A DNA stretch of 5,913 nt from an uncultured Ruminococcus sp. (GTDB taxonomy: Bacteria > Bacillota_A > Clostridia > Oscillospirales > Acutalibacteraceae): positions 1-5,913 of the forward strand of contig CACYEJ010000108.1 in assembly GCA_902773395.1 (NCBI GenBank). Reading direction: 5' to 3'. The notes beneath the pieces are model-generated. The model searched no databases. It was not told where the DNA came from and saw nothing but the letters and a program-made list of their open reading frames with translations. The translations under genes were made by a program, and so were the position numbers. This document shows positions 1-5,684 of the stretch, piece by piece (the first letter of the stretch is position 1; each line of letters opens with the position of its first letter).

Positions 1-38
1 AGGAACAAATTTTGACGCAGGCGGTAAAGTCACCTAAC

Positions 39-950
39 TCAAAAAGTCGGTGTGCGTATTTCGTTCGGCGTTGCCGGTTCGTCTGGCGTTGCCGTTTTGC
101 CTGTCGGGGCTTCTCGACTCTTGAATACGCCTATCATCTCATACGTAAGACTGAAACCGTCGTCCTCCACGGGGATATCCTCTCTTTTAAACCAAGCTGC
201 AAATTCAAGCTCATTTTCGTCTACCGTGAGCGAATCGCTGCCGTCAAGCTCACAGAAAAATCCGGCAAGAATGTTTCCGTCAATACCGCCCGGCTGACTT
301 TTGTAATACCGTATATTCTTAACTTTAATGCCTGCTTCTTCCATTACCTCACGTGCGACTGCCTGCTCCAAAGTTTCTCCGATTTCCACAAAGCCAGAAA
401 GAAGTGCGTAACCCTTATACGCTCTGCCGGCGTATTTTGACATGATAATTTTGTCACCGTTTGTTACACCAATAATCACCGCCGGAGATATCCTCGGATA
501 AATATTTCTGCCGCAGTCCGGACAAATCAAAACACGTTCGTTTTCTCCGTGCATGAGTCTGCCGCAGCAGCTTCCGCAGTAAATATTATCCATATACCAA
601 GAATGAAGATGCCACGCCGTACAAATAAGAAAATACATTTCCTTGAAGCCGGCATATTTCATTTTACGAACATATTTAAGCGGAAGAAAATTCACCTCTG
701 CCGCAAGCTCATCATTAGTGTTTGTGCTATACAGAAAAAACGCTGCATTGTCTACGGAAAACAGGTATCGCAGGTCATTATTTTTAACTGAGCTTTTCAT
801 CTCGGAATATTTCGGAAATCGGTAATTATCTTCGGATATCTTTTCAACCGCAACACTTTTATCTCGGAACACTACAACAAAGTCGTTCTCCTCAGGTGTT
901 AGATTTTTATAAGCATTATCCAGCTTGTGAGGAAATATATCCTGTATCAT
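39..950 (-). CDS. NudC-like Nudix hydrolase with zinc ribbon (NAD(H) pyrophosphatase / RNA deNADding family)
   Basis: A 303-residue protein with NudC architecture: an N-terminal domain (about 1-115), a four-cysteine zinc ribbon (C125, C128, C143, C146) and a Nudix domain (about 152-280). The Nudix box is complete at 186-208, with G186, E192 and the metal-binding R200-E201-x-x-E204-E205 signature. Family members cleave the pyrophosphate of NAD(H) and can remove NAD caps from RNA 5' ends; this is family knowledge, not shown here. The family motif SQPWPFPxS after the Nudix box appears as SQPGGIDGN (218-226), lacking the Trp and Phe, so the exact substrate is uncertain. The C-terminus (about 281-303) is a Thr/Pro-rich tail with a short tandem duplication. 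The ATG start follows AGGAAGGGAG at a usable distance. It lies 49 nt after yraN and is probably the last gene of the rbgA operon. No terminator is visible before the window edge. Confidence 0.9.
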   Translation of the reverse strand: MIQDIFPHKLDNAYKNLTPEENDFVVVFRDKSVAVEKISEDNYRFPKYSEMKSSVKNNDLRYLFSVDNAAFFLYSTNTNDELAAEVNFLPLKYVRKMKYAGFKEMYFLICTAWHLHSWYMDNIYCGSCCGRLMHGENERVLICPDCGRNIYPRISPAVIIGVTNGDKIIMSKYAGRAYKGYALLSGFVEIGETLEQAVAREVMEEAGIKVKNIRYYKSQPGGIDGNILAGFFCELDGSDSLTVDENELEFAAWFKREDIPVEDDGFSLTYEMIGVFKSREAPTGKTATPDEPATPNEIRTPTF

Positions 951-999
951 AAATATAGCTGCTCCCTTCCTGCTAAATTAGTCAAAAATCTATTTTGCT

Positions 1000-1392
1000 C
1001 TAATAAAGCTGCCAATCATCAACCGCATTTTCAATATATGAAATACTGATTAGCTTATTATTTTTCTCATCAACAACAACCTCAGCACAATCAATTCTTG
1101 GCTGCTTAGTGATATGATTCTTCGTGAGATATATCAATGCCGTCTTGGTAAATTTGCGAATTTTGGATTTTGTAATTCTCTCGAAACCGCCAGTAAAGGA
1201 ATTCGCCGTTCTCGTTTTAACCTCAACAAAAACTATATACTTTTCATTCTCAGCAATAATATCCACCTCACCGCAGCGGCTTGAATAATTCGCAGCTACA
1301 ATTTGATAGCCGTGAGTTTTCAGATATTCACGGGTATACATTTCTCCGGCAATTCCACGCTGCCTGATAGTAAAATCTCTGTTATTCTGCAT
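1000..1392 (-). CDS. yraN: YraN/UPF0102 family nuclease-like protein
   Basis: A protein of about 130 residues of the UPF0102 family, which has a restriction-endonuclease-like fold; its cellular role is not well established. Counting from the chosen ATG, the family signature GEVDII lies at about 41-46, FVEVKTR at 55-61 and RIDCAEV at about 100-106, supplying the D...ExK residues of a PD-(D/E)XK-type site. The N-terminal GIAGE...YLKTHGY segment is also typical. I chose the ATG at 1392, which overlaps the rnhB stop by 11 nt. A TTG five codons upstream (1407) is possible but has no better ribosome binding site. Neither start has a clear Shine-Dalgarno, so translation is probably coupled to rnhB. 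Adjacency to rnhB is a common arrangement in bacteria. Length is normal or slightly long for the family. Confidence 0.88.
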   Translation of the reverse strand: MQNNRDFTIRQRGIAGEMYTREYLKTHGYQIVAANYSSRCGEVDIIAENEKYIVFVEVKTRTANSFTGGFERITKSKIRKFTKTALIYLTKNHITKQPRIDCAEVVVDEKNNKLISISYIENAVDDWQLY

Positions 1393-1999
1393 TTTTTTGT
1401 TTTTCAAATAATTTTTTCAAAAAACTCATTCTGTGAATAGGCGTAACTCCATACTTCAAGATAGCCTCGTTATGAGCCTTTGTGCCGTAGCCCTTATGTT
1501 TCTCAAATCCATACTCCGGATACTCAGCTGCATATTCAATCATCAAACGGTCACGGCTCACCTTTGCAAGGATAGACGCTGCCGCTATAGACATAGATTT
1601 TGCATCGCCCTTGACAACTGCTTCACATGGAATTTCAACATTGGGAATTTTATTTCCGTCAATATACGCAAAATCTGCCTTGACAGAAAGCCCCTCAACA
1701 GCTCTTTTCATTGCAAGCATTGCTGCGTTAAGAATATTTATTTCCTCTACCTCTTCTACGCTCGCCCAGCCTACAGAGTAAGCAACAGCTTCCTCCTTGA
1801 TAACATCGAAAAGCTCCTCTCTTTTTTTCTCTGTAAGCTTTTTCGAATCGTTCACACCCTCGATGATTTTTCCCTCCGGCAGGATTACAGCCGCTGCACA
1901 AACAGGTCCAGCAAGAGGTCCTCTGCCTGCCTCGTCAACACCGCATATATTTTTATAGCCACTTTCAATTGCTTTGTTCTCATACTCTAACCAATCCAT
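1382..1999 (-). CDS. rnhB: Ribonuclease HII
   Basis: A 205-residue enzyme that cuts RNA in RNA-DNA hybrids, including single ribonucleotides misincorporated in DNA. The catalytic DEDD set is visible: D22-E23 in VDEAGRGPLAGPV, D114 in AYIDGNK and D132 in VKGDAKSMSIAAASI. Other family motifs are NDSKKL (50-55), HKGYGT (168-173) and HRMSF (189-193). The length is typical and the protein looks intact. The ATG start is preceded by AGGAGGT about 11 nt upstream, located immediately after the rbgA stop codon. This 20-nt gap implies cotranscription with rbgA, and the pair is also adjacent in Bacillus subtilis (ylqF-rnhB). The 3' end overlaps yraN at an A-rich stretch. Confidence 0.97.
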   Translation of the reverse strand: MDWLEYENKAIESGYKNICGVDEAGRGPLAGPVCAAAVILPEGKIIEGVNDSKKLTEKKREELFDVIKEEAVAYSVGWASVEEVEEINILNAAMLAMKRAVEGLSVKADFAYIDGNKIPNVEIPCEAVVKGDAKSMSIAAASILAKVSRDRLMIEYAAEYPEYGFEKHKGYGTKAHNEAILKYGVTPIHRMSFLKKLFEKQKNAE

Positions 2000-2019
2000 A
2001 TTTGATGTATACCTCCTGC

Positions 2020-3087
2020 TTATGCCGGCAGCTCCAGTGTGATTCTGCCAAGCTTCGCCGCTCTGAATTCATCAAGCACCATTACAGCAGCTCTCTCTGT
2101 ATCTGCTTCGCCCTTTGCGGCAAGCATTCCTCTTTTCTTTGCGATAAGCTCCAGAAGCTCATGCGGCGGCATATCTGAAATTTCATTTTCCTCAAGCTCA
2201 AATCTTTCAAGAAATACCGAATTTACATTCTTCTGCAAATACTCAAGCAATCTGAGTGAAAGCTGCTCAGTATCCATAATTTGATCTTTAACAGCCCCTG
2301 TAAACGCAAGACGCTCACCCACAAGCTGGTCATCAAATCTAGGCCACAAAACACCGGGAGTATCCAGCAGCTCAATATTCTTATCAATCGTGAACCACTG
2401 ATTACCTCGTGTCACACCGGGGCGATCTTCAACCTTCGCTTTGGTACTCTTTGATATTCTGTTGATAAACGATGATTTTCCAACATTAGGAATTCCGACT
2501 ATCATAACTCTGAGCGAATGATTTTTCATTCCTCTGCTCTCCCACTTGGAAATTTGCTCGCTGAGGACATCACGAATAACAGTAACAAACTGATTTAAAC
2601 CCCTGCCGGTTTTACAATCGAGTTCAATCGCTTTCAAGCCTTGATTCCTGAAATATTCAATCCAAAGCTTGGTAGCCTTTGGGTCTGCCAAATCACATTT
2701 GTTCATAAGAATTATTCTCGGCTTATTGCCAAGCAGTGAAGGCAAATCGGGATTTCGGCTGCTTAATGGAAGTCTTGCGTCAATAATCTCAGCCACAGCA
2801 TCAACCAATTTTAAATCCTCTTGTATTTGTCGTTTCGTTCTTGTCATATGCCCCGGAAACCACTGGATATATTGAGAGTTCTGACTTAAATCTCTGTTAT
2901 ATGACGGCTCACGCATTTTACGAGCTGTTTTATGTGCGGCTCTTTCGGCTCTTATTGCTGCTGATTTTGGTGATCTGGATTTCTGCTCACCTTGCTTTTT
3001 ATAAGTTTTTCCGGACTGTGACTGCTGTTTGTTTTTCTCAGCATATCTTTGACGCTTTCCTTTTATAGCACCGTTATTTTTTTTCAT
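2020..3087 (-). CDS. rbgA: Ribosome biogenesis GTPase RbgA (YlqF)
   Basis: A 355-residue circularly permuted GTPase needed for late 50S subunit assembly in Firmicutes. The permuted motif order is visible: G4 NKCD (129-132), G1 GIPNVGKSS (198-206), G2-region PGVTRG (223-228) and G3 DTPG (242-245). The hallmark QWFPGHM lies at about 75-81, just ahead of the permuted domain, and a helical C-terminal domain runs from about 255 to the end. The first 70 or so residues are a Lys/Arg/Gln-rich extension not present in the 282-residue B. subtilis protein. I chose ATG 3087 because GAGGTGA (3096-3102) sits 8 nt upstream; a GTG at 3099 would lie inside that ribosome binding site. It heads the rbgA-rnhB-yraN-Nudix operon and has its own promoter. 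Confidence 0.95.
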   Translation of the reverse strand: MKKNNGAIKGKRQRYAEKNKQQSQSGKTYKKQGEQKSRSPKSAAIRAERAAHKTARKMREPSYNRDLSQNSQYIQWFPGHMTRTKRQIQEDLKLVDAVAEIIDARLPLSSRNPDLPSLLGNKPRIILMNKCDLADPKATKLWIEYFRNQGLKAIELDCKTGRGLNQFVTVIRDVLSEQISKWESRGMKNHSLRVMIVGIPNVGKSSFINRISKSTKAKVEDRPGVTRGNQWFTIDKNIELLDTPGVLWPRFDDQLVGERLAFTGAVKDQIMDTEQLSLRLLEYLQKNVNSVFLERFELEENEISDMPPHELLELIAKKRGMLAAKGEADTERAAVMVLDEFRAAKLGRITLELPA

Positions 3088-3095
3088 ACAAGATG

Positions 3096-3102
3096 TCACC
3101 TC
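3096..3102 (-). promoter_or_regulatory. Ribosome binding site fixing the rbgA start
   Basis: The minus strand reads GAGGTGA, 8 nt before ATG 3087. Its position makes the upstream in-frame GTG (3099) an unlikely start. Confidence 0.8.
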
Positions 3103-3148
3103 TCTTACTATTTCACCTTAAATAAAAATCAAATCTAAAGGTAATCTT

Positions 3149-3176
3149 ATTTTATAATTCCAATAAAAGCTGTCAA
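3149..3176 (-). promoter_or_regulatory. Sigma-A-type promoter for the rbgA operon
   Basis: On the minus strand a consensus -35 TTGACA (3171-3176) is followed, after 16 nt, by TAAAAT (3149-3154), a 5/6 match to TATAAT. The expected start is near 3142, giving an rbgA leader of about 55 nt. The -35 box lies within the 3' arm of the preceding terminator hairpin. A TATAAA at 14-nt spacing is a poorer alternative. Confidence 0.65.
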
Positions 3177-3193
3177 ACCACAGTCTGACAGCT
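3164..3193 (-). terminator. Intrinsic terminator after the lipoprotein gene
   Basis: A perfect 8-bp stem AGCTGTCA/TGACAGCT (3186-3193 with 3168-3175) has a 10-nt loop. On the minus strand it is followed by TTTTATT. The U-tract is short, so termination may be partial and allow some read-through into rbgA. The hairpin is about 100 nt past the lipoprotein stop. Confidence 0.65.
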
Positions 3194-3296
3194 CTCAATC
3201 AATCGCATATCAATTTTAATAATCTACATAGATTTTCTTTATTAAAAATCTCAACTCAATGCTTCAAAAAATATTTACAATCATTATGAAACAAAA

Positions 3297-3812
3297 TCAC
3301 TTAACTATTTCAATACCCTTAAAATAGTACCCTTCATACTCCGAGAAACCCTTTGCATTCTCACTTCTGTTAAAGGAAAAAGTCTTCTCACCGATTACAG
3401 TTCCGTCCTCGCTGAAAGCCAAAGCCCACAACTTGCCTTCCTCAGGGTAATCGTAATCATAGGTCATCAACACTTTAATACCATTTACGGTATATGTATA
3501 ATTCTGGATTTTACCCTCGCCGTCAATAGTGAAAGTAATCTCGTCATTGCTCGGATCTTCTGCTTCCATATCAATTTTGATTGTATTTGCCGGCGGCTCG
3601 AATTTTTTAAGCATATCCTCAAAGTCTGCCAATTCTCCGTCCTCGCTGCCTGATTCATCTGCCGGAGCGGAGGAATTGTCGGCAGCCTTTTCAGATACAG
3701 CCGTGTTAGCATTATTTTCTGTATTATTGCCGCTGTTTGAGCTTGAAGAGCAGGCACAAAAAGACGAACACACTGCCAACGCCGCAATTACTAAAGCAAT
3801 TTTTATTTTCAC
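3297..3812 (-). CDS. Putative small secreted lipoprotein, function unknown
   Basis: I do not recognise the family. The 171-residue product begins with a short basic N-terminus and a hydrophobic segment (about 4-18). A cysteine-rich stretch SSFCAC follows, in which C21 after Ala is the best candidate lipidation site; Phe at -3 makes this a weak lipobox. Residues 22-65 are a Ser/Asn/Ala and then acidic linker, typical of lipoproteins that hang from the membrane. Residues about 70-171 look like a small beta-rich domain with alternating hydrophobic residues and several Tyr and Asp. The start is GTG, preceded by AGAGGTGG at a short distance. It begins 18 nt after the lepB stop and is probably cotranscribed with it; a perfect hairpin follows downstream. 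It could instead have a non-lipidated signal peptide. Confidence 0.8.
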   Translation of the reverse strand: MKIKIALVIAALAVCSSFCACSSSSNSGNNTENNANTAVSEKAADNSSAPADESGSEDGELADFEDMLKKFEPPANTIKIDMEAEDPSNDEITFTIDGEGKIQNYTYTVNGIKVLMTYDYDYPEEGKLWALAFSEDGTVIGEKTFSFNRSENAKGFSEYEGYYFKGIEIVK

Positions 3813-3830
3813 AGTACCACCTCTTGATTA

Positions 3831-4535
3831 TTATTTCACCTTTCCAAATTCATCGAAAGGATAAAGTCTGAAACGAACCTTACCGATAATACTCTCGTTA
3901 TCAATAAGTCCTACTTCCTGATAACGGCTGTCTTTAGAAATCGGTCTGTTATCTCCCAGAACAAATACCGTATTTTCAGTAACCTGAAGCGGAAATTCCA
4001 TGTCACCCTCAGCAACAGTTTTTCCGTTGATATACGGTTCATCGAGTACAACTCCGTCAACAATTACCTCGCCTGTTTCGGAATTGATATCAACCGTTTG
4101 ACCGCCAACTGCAATAACACGTTTTACAAGAGCCTTATCAAGCTCCGCACCGTGGCTGATAACCACAATATCTCCCACCTGCGGCTCATAATTCAAACCT
4201 GTAACAACAACCTTATTACCGTCCTGCAAGGTCTGGAGCATTGACGAGCCGTCAACATCAACCAAACGGAAACAGAACGTCATCAGCAAAACTACAAATA
4301 CCAATGCAAACAAAAATGCCGACACCCAATCATAAAGTCCGCTTATGAAAGACGAAGGAGAATCCTTCCTTTTTTTCTTATGATTTTCGCCCTTAGCCTC
4401 TTCTTCGGAAAGCTCACGCTCAACGGGGTCATCATTGAGATTGACAGTTGCTAAATCAGGCACATTCTCCTCTGAGATATGATCTTTTTCTGTTTTATTA
4501 GGTTCTTGAACCTTATCAAATATTTTAGTATCCAT
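3831..4535 (-). CDS. lepB: Type I signal peptidase
   Basis: A 234-residue membrane serine protease (family S26A) that removes signal peptides from exported proteins. A charged, mainly acidic cytoplasmic N-terminus (1-60) ends with the basic patch KKKRK (53-57). A single membrane segment (about 71-90) follows, then the external catalytic domain. Box B is GSSMLQTL, with nucleophile S98. Box D is LVKRVIAVGG, with general base K138. Box E is GDNRPISKDSR (194-204). The Pro usual in SMxPTL is Gln101 here, but catalytic residues are intact. The ATG start is preceded by a GGTGA-type ribosome binding site. It has its own extended -10 promoter after the rplS terminator. Location between rplS and rbgA is common in Clostridia. 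Confidence 0.96.
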   Translation of the reverse strand: MDTKIFDKVQEPNKTEKDHISEENVPDLATVNLNDDPVERELSEEEAKGENHKKKRKDSPSSFISGLYDWVSAFLFALVFVVLLMTFCFRLVDVDGSSMLQTLQDGNKVVVTGLNYEPQVGDIVVISHGAELDKALVKRVIAVGGQTVDINSETGEVIVDGVVLDEPYINGKTVAEGDMEFPLQVTENTVFVLGDNRPISKDSRYQEVGLIDNESIIGKVRFRLYPFDEFGKVK

Positions 4536-4649
4536 ATAAAAATATCACCGCACCTTTTATATTTTAGAAATCAGCTAAATCAAAACAATGCCAACAGCTC
4601 TATCTGTAAAGCATTTATCACTGACTGAAATAAAAAATTGTCCTTTTAT

Positions 4650-4658
4650 ATTATATCA
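4650..4658 (-). promoter_or_regulatory. Extended -10 promoter for lepB
   Basis: The minus strand reads TGATATAAT, a perfect -10 (4650-4655) with a TGn extension (4656-4658). No good -35 lies 17 nt upstream (TAGTAT), which is common for extended -10 promoters. The predicted start is near 4643, giving a leader of about 108 nt. It lies just after the rplS terminator. Confidence 0.55.
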
Positions 4659-4710
4659 CATCTATTATGGAAATACTATTTATTTTTTGCAAATTTTATT
4701 AAATTTTTTT

Positions 4711-4742
4711 AAATTAAAAAGAGGGACAAACAGCCCCTCTTT
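4711..4742 (-). terminator. Intrinsic terminator of rplS
   Basis: On the minus strand AAAGAGGG (4735-4742) pairs with CCCTCTTT (4718-4725) around a 9-nt loop. TTTTTAATTT follows from the end of the stem. It begins 30 nt after the rplS stop and separates rplS from lepB. Confidence 0.85.
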
Positions 4743-4772
4743 AAAACCGTTAAACTGTATGTGCGGCAAGGA

Positions 4773-5123
4773 TTAGTTCTTAACGATTTTCTCCTTAACC
4801 TTAGCAGCCTTACCAACTCTGTCACGGAGATAATAGAGCTTAGCTCTTCTAACTTTACCGTGTCTGATAACCTTAATATCCTTTACGTTGGGGCTGTGAA
4901 GTGGGAAAACTCTCTCAACGCCTACGCCATAAGCAACACGTCTAACTGTAAATGTTTCAGCAACGCCGCTGCTCTTTCTAGCGATAACAGTACCCTCGAA
5001 AGCCTGAATTCTCTCTCTCTCACCCTCACGGATATTAACGCTTACTCTTACAGTGTCACCTACTCTGAACTCAGGTACTTCTGCCTTTACGGAATCGGCA
5101 GCAATCAACTTCAATGCATCCAT
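4773..5123 (-). CDS. rplS: 50S ribosomal protein L19
   Basis: A 116-residue protein, the normal length for bL19, which sits at the 30S-50S interface of the ribosome. Family hallmarks are FRVGDTVRV (19-27), [12 protein letters not shown] (39-50), the [20 protein letters not shown] block (about 59-78) and the strongly conserved [19 protein letters not shown] tail region (91-109). I chose ATG 5123 because AGGAGGA (5132-5138) sits 8 nt upstream. An in-frame ATG at 5153 would put that site inside the coding region and add ten residues absent from the family. It is a single-gene unit here: promoter upstream, terminator downstream, and no trmD or rimM within the roughly 600 nt upstream that are visible. 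A structured leader suggests control by the ribosomal protein itself or a similar mechanism. Confidence 0.98.
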   Translation of the reverse strand: MDALKLIAADSVKAEVPEFRVGDTVRVSVNIREGERERIQAFEGTVIARKSSGVAETFTVRRVAYGVGVERVFPLHSPNVKDIKVIRHGKVRRAKLYYLRDRVGKAAKVKEKIVKN

Positions 5124-5277
5124 TTTATAAATCCTCCTAAAGTTTACAGACATTCATACCCTGCAAGGCGAAGTAACTCTTGCACAGCAGAGGACTGTCC
5201 GCTTCATTGTGCGGTGAAAAAAATCACCGGGCAGTGAAACGCATTGCGGATACAAAATCCGACAACGGTTCAAATGC
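5124..5277 (-). promoter_or_regulatory. Structured rplS 5' leader, candidate L19 autoregulatory element
   Basis: About 154 nt lie between the predicted start and the rplS ATG. In order on the minus strand: a bulged stem with core CGGAT/ATCCG; a perfect 6-bp stem CGGTGA/TCACCG (5224-5229 with 5212-5217) around a U6 loop; a stem GCACA/TGTGC (5208-5212 with 5182-5186) enclosing GCGGA/TCTGC; and a perfect 6-bp stem TGCAAG/CTTGCA (5179-5184 with 5162-5167). The last two share 3 nt and cannot both form completely. AGTCCTCT (5189-5196) can pair with GGAGGATT of the ribosome binding site (5130-5137). L19 leaders are known in Firmicutes; I cannot confirm a match to that family from memory. Confidence 0.6.
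5132..5138 (-). promoter_or_regulatory. Ribosome binding site fixing the rplS start
   Basis: The minus strand reads AGGAGGA, 8 nt before ATG 5123. It is also the proposed target of an upstream anti-Shine-Dalgarno in the leader. Confidence 0.88.
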
Positions 5278-5283
5278 TTTAGT

Positions 5284-5312
5284 ATTATACCATAATTAAA
5301 ACAAAATTGCAA
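5284..5312 (-). promoter_or_regulatory. Sigma-A-type promoter of rplS
   Basis: On the minus strand TTGCAA (5307-5312) is followed, after exactly 17 nt, by a perfect TATAAT (5284-5289) with a TGG extension. Expected start is near 5277. Upstream sequence is A/T-rich. This is the strongest promoter in the window by eye, fitting a ribosomal protein gene. Confidence 0.85.
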
Positions 5313-5520
5313 CTATTTCTAATAAATTTGTTTTCGGGTTTTTATACAAGAATTTTAACATCGCTTAATAATAATTCACAGCAACTTTCACCATTACGGA
5401 TATTTGCTTAAATCTTTCTTTGACAGGCTTTCTTTAATATGCCTTTGAAAGAGTTCGATTAAAATTTTAGTATTAGAACAATTATACTCGAAAGCGTTAA
5501 GATTTAGCACTTATCTTTCT
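5313..5520 (-). other. AT-rich stretch with no gene seen
   Basis: I see no coding region here. It contains a direct repeat CTTTCTTT (plus strand 5414-5421 and 5428-5435) and an isolated minus-strand TATAAT (5481-5486) without a convincing -35 box. A nine-codon ATG frame on the minus strand (around 5391) has no ribosome binding site. It appears to be spacer between the structured element and the rplS promoter. Confidence 0.6.
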
Positions 5521-5578
5521 AAAACCGGCAATTCGCAAGCTCTTGCCTGTTTGCGTTTGAAACAAAAGATATTATCTT
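5521..5578 (-). terminator. Possible weak 3' end signals of the upstream transcript
   Basis: Two hairpins lie downstream of the structured element on the minus strand. AAGAT/ATCTT (5574-5578 with 5566-5570), AT-only, is followed by TTGTTT. GGCAA/TTGCC (5543-5547 with 5527-5531) is followed by GGTTTT, with a competing GCAA/TTGC stem inside. Neither is a strong terminator; they are offered as candidate ends for the RNA starting near 5797. Confidence 0.25.
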
Positions 5579-5645
5579 AAAGATTGCTTTGATTTATTCC
5601 CACTATAGAAAGTTTATTTAGTTTCGCTGAGGGCAGTTTATTCTT

Positions 5646-5684
5646 CTACGCTGATTTGGTTTCGTCAGCGACTGGGCTCTGCAT
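5646..5684 (-). CDS. Possible 12-codon leader peptide inside the structured element
   Basis: An ATG at 5684 opens MQSPVADETKSA and ends at TAG (5646-5648). AGGTG lies about 6 nt upstream of the ATG, a usable ribosome binding site, although it also forms part of the main hairpin stem. The CGCTGA/TCAGCG hairpin lies wholly inside the frame. A frame this short can arise by chance, and no downstream gene obviously depends on it. Confidence 0.15.
   Translation of the reverse strand: MQSPVADETKSA

Noticed and set aside
12..440. 142-codon plus-strand open frame
   Set aside because: Antisense to the Nudix gene, with a start-side region rich in Arg/Cys/Phe from the repeat tail; no ribosome binding site or motif.
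1433..1990. 185-codon plus-strand open frame
   Set aside because: It lies wholly antisense to rnhB, whose catalytic motifs are intact; the Cys/Phe/Leu/Arg-rich product has no family features.
3088..3099. GTG start four codons upstream for rbgA
   Set aside because: It would lie within GAGGTGA, the ribosome binding site for the better-placed ATG at 3087.
3217..3239. Plus-strand hairpin AATCT/AGATT followed by TTCTTT
   Set aside because: It resembles a weak plus-strand terminator, but no plus-strand gene exists to need it, and the AT-rich stem is expected by chance.
5124..5153. ATG at 5153 as the rplS start
   Set aside because: It would bury the AGGAGGA ribosome binding site inside the gene and add ten residues foreign to L19.
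4761..5237. 158-codon plus-strand open frame over rplS
   Set aside because: It is the complement of the L19 gene and its leader. L19 is unmistakable.
5420..5425. Perfect plus-strand TTGACA
   Set aside because: No -10 hexamer lies 16-18 nt downstream, and no plus-strand gene follows.
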